Below, piece by piece: positions 6,758 through 11,970 of a DNA stretch of 11,970 bases. The stretch spans positions 1,168 through 13,137 of the forward strand of contig PKXI01000282.1 in NCBI GenBank assembly GCA_003133425.1, written 5' to 3'. The DNA is from Acidobacteriaceae bacterium (lineage in GTDB: Bacteria > Acidobacteriota > Terriglobia > Terriglobales > Acidobacteriaceae). Position numbers and translations under genes: made by a program. Positions within the stretch are counted from its first letter, which is position 1. Each line of letters begins with the position of its first letter. The notes below the pieces were generated by a model, which saw only the letters and a program-made list of their open reading frames with translations, made no database searches and was not told where the DNA came from.

Positions 6758-8602
6758 CTATGGCTGAAGGTGTACGGAGCCGTCGAGCATTGGAGCTTGT
6801 TTGCCTTCGATGGTTCTGCCGGGGGCGCCTTCGAGGTCAAAGACAATTACGTCGTTGGCTCCCTGCTTGAGCCAGGGGGCGGGGAGATAGAGGGTCTTCT
6901 GCGGGCCGATGTTCCAGATGCGTCCTAGCGGGTGGCCGTTGATCCAGACGAAGCCTTTGGTGAAGTTGCTGGTCGAGAGGAATGTATCGGCGATGTGGTC
7001 GACTTGCAATGTGCCGCGATAGAAGCAGGGGCCTGCGCATGCGGCGGGCATGAAATGCTCTTTATCTGGCGCGTCCATCGGCAGTGAATAGATTTGCCAG
7101 TTGGTGATGGGCTTGCCGGCGAGGGTGACCTGGTTGGTGATTCCCTTGCGCTCGCCTCGAATGACGGTGGTGAAGTTGACGCGGCCGGTGTTCTCAACGA
7201 GGATGTCAAGGCGCGATTTCGCTGCGGGGATGTGGATTGAAAGGTGATTCTGGTCGAGGCGGCGGTCGAGAGTTCCCACGAGCGTTTCATTGATGTAGAT
7301 GCTTGCATAGTCGTGGAGGCCATCAAGGATGAGGTCGAAATCGCCGGCGCTGGTGTCGAAGGTGCGGTAGAGGATGTAGCCGTAGGATTGGTCGAGATCT
7401 TCCATGGTGAGGAGATGATCGGTGCGCACCCGGTCGGGAAGGTTGCGCCAGAGCAACGCGGATTGTGTGAGATTGACTGCGGGAATGGCCGCGGGCGGGT
7501 CGACGGATGGCACGGGCGGCGGGGTGATGCCGGTGGCTTTGGAGATTACGTCGCGGAAGAGGCTGAACTTGGGCGTAGTGCGGCCGCTTTCGTCGAGGGG
7601 GGCGTCGTAGTCGTAGCTGGTGGTGTCTGGCTCGTAGTTTTTGCCGTTGCTGTTGGCGCCGTTCATCCAGCCGAAGCTGGTGCCGCCGTGAAACATGTAG
7701 ATGCTGATGGAGTAGCCCTGTTGAAGAATCCAGGCGAGCTCGTCGGCTTGCTTTTGGGCGTCGGTGGTGTGGTGTTTTTCTCCCCAGTGATCGAACCATC
7801 CGGCCCAGTATTCGCCGTTCATGAAGGGGCCGTTGGGACGGAGTTTGTGGAGCTTTGCGAAATCGTTCTTGGCTTCGCCGGTGCCGAAGTTGATGACGGC
7901 GGGCAGTTCGGGCAGCGAGCCGTCGGGGAGTTGGTCGGCGCCGTCGGCGGTGTAGAGCTGGGCTTTGGTGAAGCCGGCGTCGATGAGGTCGTGGTGAATC
8001 TGCTCCATGTAGGCGTGGTCTTTGCCGAAGGAGCCGTACTCGTTTTCAACCTGGACGGCGATGATGGGTCCGCCGCTGGCGATCTGGAGTGGCGCGAGTT
8101 CCTTGCCCAGGCGCTGGAACCAGCGGCGAGTGGGGTCCATGAATTTGGGATCGGTGCTGCGGACGACGATGTTGTGGTCTTTGAGGAGCCAGGAGGGATA
8201 GCCGCCCCACTCCCACTCGGCGCAGACGTAGGGGCCGGGGCGGAGGATGACGTAGAGGCCTTCACTTTGCGCTTCGCGGATGAATTCGGCGATGTCGTTC
8301 TGGCCGGTGAAGTCGTATACGCCGGGGCGGGGCTCGTGGACGTTCCAGAAGACGTAGGTGGTGATGGCGTTGAGGCCCATCGCCTTGGCCATGCGCAGGC
8401 GGGCACGCCAGTAGGCGCGGGGGACGCGAGGGTAGTGCATTTCGCCGGAGATGATTTGGAAGGGTTTTCCGTCGAGGAGGAACTTGCCGTTTTCTACGCG
8501 GAAGGAGTGGGGGGCAGATGCCTGGGTCGCTTGTGCTGTTGCGGTAAGAGCGAAGAGGCCGAAGAGGGCGAAGGCGGAAAGAAGCTTGAAGGATTTTCTC
8601 AT
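6758..8602 (-). CDS. Exported GH35 beta-galactosidase
   Basis: A 614-residue retaining beta-galactosidase that removes terminal beta-linked galactose from oligosaccharides or glycan side chains, probably outside the cytoplasm. The start at 8602 puts a clean signal peptide first (MRKSFKLLSAFALFGLFAL, cleavage near ATAQA). The frame stays open upstream, but those residues are charged and proline-rich and do not look like a protein start. No good Shine-Dalgarno stands just before this ATG; an AAAGGAG is about 30-35 nt upstream. GH35 landmarks: SGEMHYPRVP (52-61), WNVHEP (86-91), RPGPYVCAEWEWGGYP (121-136), acid/base E188 in QVENEYG, nucleophile E264 in FMNGEYW, and HGGTSFGWMNG (305-315). The C-terminal half (~390-614) contains the jelly-roll domains, with GFVWINGHPLGRIW (550-563) typical of the family. 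Length is normal. Faces the GH-D gene convergently across a repeat-filled 106-bp spacer. Confidence 0.95.
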   Translation of the reverse strand: MRKSFKLLSAFALFGLFALTATAQATQASAPHSFRVENGKFLLDGKPFQIISGEMHYPRVPRAYWRARLRMAKAMGLNAITTYVFWNVHEPRPGVYDFTGQNDIAEFIREAQSEGLYVILRPGPYVCAEWEWGGYPSWLLKDHNIVVRSTDPKFMDPTRRWFQRLGKELAPLQIASGGPIIAVQVENEYGSFGKDHAYMEQIHHDLIDAGFTKAQLYTADGADQLPDGSLPELPAVINFGTGEAKNDFAKLHKLRPNGPFMNGEYWAGWFDHWGEKHHTTDAQKQADELAWILQQGYSISIYMFHGGTSFGWMNGANSNGKNYEPDTTSYDYDAPLDESGRTTPKFSLFRDVISKATGITPPPVPSVDPPAAIPAVNLTQSALLWRNLPDRVRTDHLLTMEDLDQSYGYILYRTFDTSAGDFDLILDGLHDYASIYINETLVGTLDRRLDQNHLSIHIPAAKSRLDILVENTGRVNFTTVIRGERKGITNQVTLAGKPITNWQIYSLPMDAPDKEHFMPAACAGPCFYRGTLQVDHIADTFLSTSNFTKGFVWINGHPLGRIWNIGPQKTLYLPAPWLKQGANDVIVFDLEGAPGRTIEGKQAPMLDGSVHLQP

Positions 8603-8824
8603 TGAGATGGAAGTGGCCGGTGGTGAGGCGGGCCGCGACTCCTTTCGAACGGGCACAAGGGTGATGATGGTGTCTGAAAAACGTCTGGACAAGGACCCTG
8701 CGCGACGCACTCATCATAAGTGATCGGGGATGATTGGGGTGGGCGCGAGCGTGTAGACTTGGCGTTTGGATGGCGAAAAGGCGAAAGGGTGGGGCACGGT
8801 GCAGTTGCGGTGAGGGTATCGGTT

Positions 8825-8920
8825 TCTGGTTGAGGATCGTGCTATCCCACCCTTGGCGCAAAAACAAAGACGCGCTGCCCCGACCCAGAGGGTACCCCGG
8901 CACCCAGATGGGGCACCCAG
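8825..8920 (+). repeat. Conserved intergenic block, copy B, with rearranged right part
   Basis: TCTGGTTGAG (8825-8834) and CCCACCC (8846-8852) keep the 15-nt spacing of copy A. In place of the complementary hairpin arm, the right part carries GGGTACCCCGGCACCC (8890-8905) and then AGATGGGGCACCC (8907-8919), which matches the right end of copy A (GGATGGGGCACCC). CCCACCC here is also complementary to GGGTGGG at 8787-8793. It ends about 50 bases before the glgA start. Confidence 0.75.
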
Positions 8921-8956
8921 AGTGGATAGAGATTGAGGGTTGTTTATTCGCCGGGT

Positions 8957-8963
8957 AAGGGAG
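8957..8963 (+). promoter_or_regulatory. Ribosome binding site AAGGGAG for glgA
   Basis: AAGGGAG stands 8 nt before the ATG at 8972. This supports the internal Met, which starts a typical GlgA N-terminus, over the in-frame ATG-like start 39 bases upstream at 8933. Confidence 0.75.
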
Positions 8964-8971
8964 AGTGGTTG

Positions 8972-10429
8972 ATGAAGATTGTGTTTGCGGCTTCGGAGTG
9001 CGTGCCGTTTGCGAAGACCGGCGGCCTGGCTGATGTGGTGGGCGCGCTGGGGCCTGAGATGGTGAAACTGGGTCACGAGGTGACGGTGTACCTGCCGCTG
9101 TACGCGCGAGTGCGCCCGCACATTGAGGGTGAGCTAAAGTATGTGGCGCATTCGATCACGATTCCTTTTGAGTACTACAACCGGTTTGTGGGGGTTGTGG
9201 ATGGCGGTACGCGGGACGGGGTGAAGTACTACTTTGTGGATTGCCCGGAGCTGTTTGACCGGCAGGAGCTTTACGGAACGCGAACTGGTGACTATCCCGA
9301 CAATGCTGAGCGGTTCGGGCTGTTTTGCAGGGCGGTGCTGGAGGCGACGAAACGGCTTGGCGTGCCTGATGTGTTTCATGTGCATGACTGGCAGGCGGCG
9401 ATGGTGCCGGTATACCTGCGGACGGTTTACGCGGGTGACCCGATGCTGCGCGGGGCCGCGGTGGTGTTGACGATTCACAACGCGGGGTACCAGGGAACGT
9501 TTCCGGCTGTTACGACGGAGAGGCTATTGCTTCCGCGGGAGATTTTTACCATGGACAAGCTGGAGCAGTTCGACCGGTTCAATTTTTTGAAGGGCGGTCT
9601 AGTCTATTCCGACATTTTGACCACGGTGAGCCGCAAGTATGCAGAGGAGATTCAGACGGCGGAGTTCGGCGAGGGGTTGGACACCGTGCTACGTGGACGG
9701 GCGGCGGACCTGCGCGGGATTTTGAACGGCGTGGATTATGACAAGTGGGATCCGAAGACGGACGGAAATTTGGCGGCGCACTACACAGCGGAGGATTTGA
9801 CGGGCAAGGCTGCGTGCCGCGTAGACCTGCTGCATGCGTTTGGTCTCAAAGAGGTGGAAGAGACGACACCGGTGATCGGGATTGTTTCGCGCTTTGCGAC
9901 GCAGAAGGGCTTCGACCTGGTTCAGGAGATTGCAGGGAAGCTGTCGGACAGAGAGGTTGCGGTAGTGGCGCTGGGCACGGGCGAGCCGGTGTACGAAAAG
10001 TTCTTCCGCGACTGGGCGTTTTGGCACAAGGCGAATGTGGGTGTGCAGATTCGCTATGACGATGCGCTGGCGCACAAGATCGAGGCGGGGGCGGATATGT
10101 TTCTGATGCCGTCGAAGTATGAGCCTTGCGGGCTGAACCAGATTTATTCGCTGAAGTATGGGACGGTGCCGGTGGTGCGTGCAACGGGCGGACTGGACGA
10201 CGCGATTGAAGAGTGGAACGCGGAACTTGGAACGGGGACGGGATTCAAGTTTTCGGGGTACACGGCGAATGGATTGCTGGCGGCTGTGGATCGGGCGCTT
10301 GAGGCATTCCGCGACAAAGCGGGTTGGACGAAGTTGATGCGGAATGGGATGACGCGGAACTATAGCTGGGCGCAGCCGGCGCGGGAGTATGCGGCTGTTT
10401 ATGAGGAAGCGGCTCGGCGGCGGTCGTAA
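8972..10429 (+). CDS. glgA: Glycogen synthase (ADP-glucose type, GT5)
   Basis: Cytoplasmic GT-B glycosyltransferase that transfers glucose from ADP-glucose to the non-reducing end of a growing alpha-1,4-glucan. With the start at 8972 it is 485 residues, close to the ~480 usual for the family, and the KTGGL motif falls at K15, the position known from E. coli GlgA. Further landmarks: HVHDWQA (136-142), HNAGYQGTF (169-177) in the GT5 N-terminal domain, SRFATQKGFDL (306-316) with the phosphate-binding R307/K312 pair, and KYEPCGLNQIYSLKYG (382-397) with the conserved E384, followed by the RATGGLDD loop. All key residues are intact. No other glg gene is visible next to it; the neighbours are a secreted beta-galactosidase (divergent) and an amidase. 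The 118-bp spacer downstream carries a dispersed repeat, so co-transcription with the amidase is uncertain. Confidence 0.97.
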   Translation: MKIVFAASECVPFAKTGGLADVVGALGPEMVKLGHEVTVYLPLYARVRPHIEGELKYVAHSITIPFEYYNRFVGVVDGGTRDGVKYYFVDCPELFDRQELYGTRTGDYPDNAERFGLFCRAVLEATKRLGVPDVFHVHDWQAAMVPVYLRTVYAGDPMLRGAAVVLTIHNAGYQGTFPAVTTERLLLPREIFTMDKLEQFDRFNFLKGGLVYSDILTTVSRKYAEEIQTAEFGEGLDTVLRGRAADLRGILNGVDYDKWDPKTDGNLAAHYTAEDLTGKAACRVDLLHAFGLKEVEETTPVIGIVSRFATQKGFDLVQEIAGKLSDREVAVVALGTGEPVYEKFFRDWAFWHKANVGVQIRYDDALAHKIEAGADMFLMPSKYEPCGLNQIYSLKYGTVPVVRATGGLDDAIEEWNAELGTGTGFKFSGYTANGLLAAVDRALEAFRDKAGWTKLMRNGMTRNYSWAQPAREYAAVYEEAARRRS

Positions 10430-10457
10430 CGGGAGGGAATAGCGAATCGAAGAACTC

Positions 10458-10485
10458 CTCGGCTGAGGTTTGTGCTTTCCCACCC
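10458..10485 (+). repeat. Conserved intergenic block, copy C (left half only)
   Basis: CTCGGCTGAG (10458-10467) and CCCACCC (10479-10485) again lie with 15 nt between TGAG and CCCACCC. The right arm GGATGGGGCACCC found in copies A and B is not recognisable; the following AT-richer sequence (CAACATATTTGCGTATTGTTG, about 10485-10505) can fold only imperfectly. It fills most of the spacer between glgA and the amidase gene. Confidence 0.75.
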
Positions 10486-10547
10486 AACATATTTGCGTAT
10501 TGTTGATTTCGGTGCGCCGCAGTTTTTCGAATGATAGGATCGCTCCT

Positions 10548-11970
10548 GTGACCATGGAACAACCCACACGCCTCGAGGTTTTGAAGGGGATGGCTGCTGC
10601 GTCTCTGGTTCCTACAAAAATGCAATCTGAGACTGCGTCTTCGCCGCTTTGTTTCACCAGCGCGGTGGAGATGGCGCAGCTGATTCGTGAAAAGAAGCTG
10701 TCGGCGCGCGAGGCGCTGGCTGAGCACCTTAAACAGATTGAGCGCGTGAATCCCAAGGTGAATGCGATTGTGACGCTGGTGCCGGAGATGGCGGCCGAGG
10801 CCGCGGCGAAGGCGGATGAGATGCAGGCGCACAATGAGAAACTGGGGCCGCTGCATGGGCTGCCGGTTGCGCACAAGGACCTGATTGAGACGCGAGGAAT
10901 TCGCACTACGTTTGGATCGCCACTGTTCAAGGACTATGTTCCGAAGGAAGACGACCTGGTTGTGGAACGGATGCGGCGGGCCGGCGCAATCATTATCGGC
11001 AAGACGAACACGCCGGAGTTTGGAGCGGGATCGCAGACGTTTAATACAGTCTTTGGTGCGACGCATAACCCTTACGATTTGACGAAGACCTGCGGCGGAT
11101 CGTCGGGCGGTGCGGCTGTGGCGCTGGCTTGCGGAATGACGCCAGTTGCCAGCGGCTCAGATGCAGGCGGGTCACTGAGGAATCCGGCGGCATACTGCAA
11201 CGTTGTGGGCTTCAGGCCTTCGATTGGAAGAGTGCCGAATCCGAAGGCGGGGTTTGGGTGGTCGACGCTGAGCACATTGGGATGCTTGGGTCGATCGGTG
11301 GGCGACCTTGCGCTGGGGCTGAGCACGATTGCGGGGCCCGATGGCGGCGCGCCGCTCTCGAACAACGAACCGGGAGAGATGTTTGCGCGGCCGTTGGGGC
11401 GGAGTTTCAAAGGCGTGCGCGTGGCGTGGTTCAAAGACCTGGGCGGAGTGCCGTTTGATGCGCGGGTCCGGACGGTAGTGGATGGACATCGCGCGACATT
11501 TGAATCGCTGGGGTGCGCCGTTGAAGAGGCGGAGCCGGACTTTGCGCCGGCGGAGATCTCGTTTCGCGTGATTCGCGCATGGGTTGCGGCAACTACCTAT
11601 GGAGCCGAGCTTCACGATCATCCGGATGCGTTCAAGGACACGCTGAAGGAGGAGATCGAACGGGGGTTGCGGCTGAGCGGCGTGGAAATAGCGCACGCGG
11701 AGATTGCGCATGGGCAGATGTGGAGACGGTTTCAGGCGTTTCTCGAGAAATATGAATACTTGGTTCTGCCGACGACGCAGCTCCCTCCGTTCGACGTGAC
11801 GGTGCCTTATCCGACTGAGCTTGCGGGCGTGCAGTTTTCAAACTACATCGACTGGATGAAGGCTTGCTGGTACATCTCCGCGACGGGGAATCCGGCGGCT
11901 TCGGTACCGGGAGGATTCACGGTGGAGGGGCTTCCGGTTGGGGTGCAAATTGTGGGGCGGGACAAGGCGG
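10548..11970 (+). CDS. Amidase-signature (AS) family hydrolase, 3' end outside window
   Basis: Hydrolase of C-N amide bonds using the Ser-cisSer-Lys triad of the AS family. About 474 residues are present with no stop before the window edge; the ending GVQIVGRD is typical of the last ~30-40 residues of such proteins, so little is missing. Triad: K110 in LPVAHKDL, cis-Ser S185 in CGGSSGG, nucleophile S209 in GSDAGGSLRNP; the S-S spacing of 24 is the family norm. GTG at 10548 is chosen because AGGA (10536-10539) sits 8 nt before it; ATG at 10554 is an alternative. The first ~35 residues precede the AS domain and include TRLEVLKGMAAASLVP, which resembles a twin-arginine signal with one Arg replaced. 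It resembles general amidases more than GatA, and the GatB/GatC partners are not seen. Substrate unknown. Confidence 0.9.
   Translation, partial: MTMEQPTRLEVLKGMAAASLVPTKMQSETASSPLCFTSAVEMAQLIREKKLSAREALAEHLKQIERVNPKVNAIVTLVPEMAAEAAAKADEMQAHNEKLGPLHGLPVAHKDLIETRGIRTTFGSPLFKDYVPKEDDLVVERMRRAGAIIIGKTNTPEFGAGSQTFNTVFGATHNPYDLTKTCGGSSGGAAVALACGMTPVASGSDAGGSLRNPAAYCNVVGFRPSIGRVPNPKAGFGWSTLSTLGCLGRSVGDLALGLSTIAGPDGGAPLSNNEPGEMFARPLGRSFKGVRVAWFKDLGGVPFDARVRTVVDGHRATFESLGCAVEEAEPDFAPAEISFRVIRAWVAATTYGAELHDHPDAFKDTLKEEIERGLRLSGVEIAHAEIAHGQMWRRFQAFLEKYEYLVLPTTQLPPFDVTVPYPTELAGVQFSNYIDWMKACWYISATGNPAASVPGGFTVEGLPVGVQIVGRDKA

Larger units (their letters stand above)
8603..8971. other. Divergent intergenic region between GH35 and glgA
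   Basis: About 370 bases that must hold the promoters of two divergent genes. I see no convincing sigma-70 pair. The right two thirds are occupied by pieces of the dispersed element: a right-end fragment GGGTGGGGCAC (8787-8797), then a fuller copy from 8825 to about 8920. Small open frames here consist of repeat sequence (for example a string reading SHPWRKNKDALP) and are not genes. Confidence 0.6.

Noticed and set aside
6641..6928. + strand frame beginning in the second heptamer tract and reading into the GH35 gene's 3' end
   Set aside because: It is made of repeat sequence (a string ending EWMGHPA) followed by antisense of GH35.
7244..8605. Long + strand open frame of 453 codons covering most of the GH35 region
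   Set aside because: It is fully antisense to a gene with all GH35 motifs, is rich in Gly/Val/Ala/Glu as expected from reading C-ending codons backwards, and shows no recognisable motif.
8734..8958. + strand 74-codon frame in the GH35-glgA spacer
   Set aside because: It consists largely of the dispersed repeat; no ribosome binding site or protein-like composition.
9689..10930. - strand open frame of 413 codons across glgA, the spacer and the amidase start
   Set aside because: It runs antisense through two clearly coding regions and a repeat, is Arg/His/Pro-rich and has no domain pattern.
10548..11970. GatA subunit of the aminoacyl-tRNA amidotransferase
   Set aside because: The core motifs are general to the AS family; the SDAGGSLRNP form and the N-terminal extension fit general amidases better, and no gatB or gatC is visible.

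Overview
The window looks like a piece of chromosome from a soil acidobacterium, most likely Acidobacteriaceae (Terriglobia, of the Granulicella/Edaphobacter/Terriglobus kind). The grounds are high GC, a mix of secreted glycoside hydrolases and a glycogen synthase, and intergenic repeats of a style I associate with that group: heptamer tracts, a TCCCACCC...GGATGGGGCACCC hairpin element, and a GGGGCTAAAGCCC element. The taxonomic placement is an inference, since no rRNA or marker gene is present.

Layout from left to right: (1) the 3' end of a GH36 alpha-galactosidase, + strand. (2) A 1071-residue secreted two-domain protein on the - strand, a GH20 beta-N-acetylhexosaminidase fused to a beta-lactamase-type serine hydrolase. 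(3) An exported GH36-like (clan GH-D) TIM-barrel hydrolase of uncertain specificity, + strand. (4) An exported GH35 beta-galactosidase, - strand. (5) Glycogen synthase glgA, + strand. (6) An amidase-signature hydrolase, + strand, running off the right edge. Its reading frame is open to the end of the window, so it is only seen by reading the frame directly.

Genes 1-4 alternate in orientation, so they cannot form one operon. Their predicted activities nevertheless fit together: removal of alpha-galactosyl, beta-galactosyl and beta-N-acetylhexosaminyl residues from the non-reducing ends of glycans. No transporter, regulator or sugar kinase gene is visible. GlgA belongs to intracellular glycogen storage and the amidase role is open.

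The most unusual parts are the GH20-serine hydrolase fusion and the organisation of the intergenic DNA. Genes 1 and 3 both end inside a tract of 7-bp repeats, in the same phase, so that an in-frame CAG-TGA in the repeat gives both proteins their final Gln and stop codon. Each tract is followed by a related sequence block and a strong hairpin at a convergent gene junction. The same block, with a fixed 15-nt internal spacing, recurs before glgA and between glgA and the amidase gene. A strong G-over-C excess on the + strand persists through genes of both orientations and splits their codon use. I found no CRISPR array, transposase, phage gene, rRNA or tRNA, and no clearly new multi-gene system.
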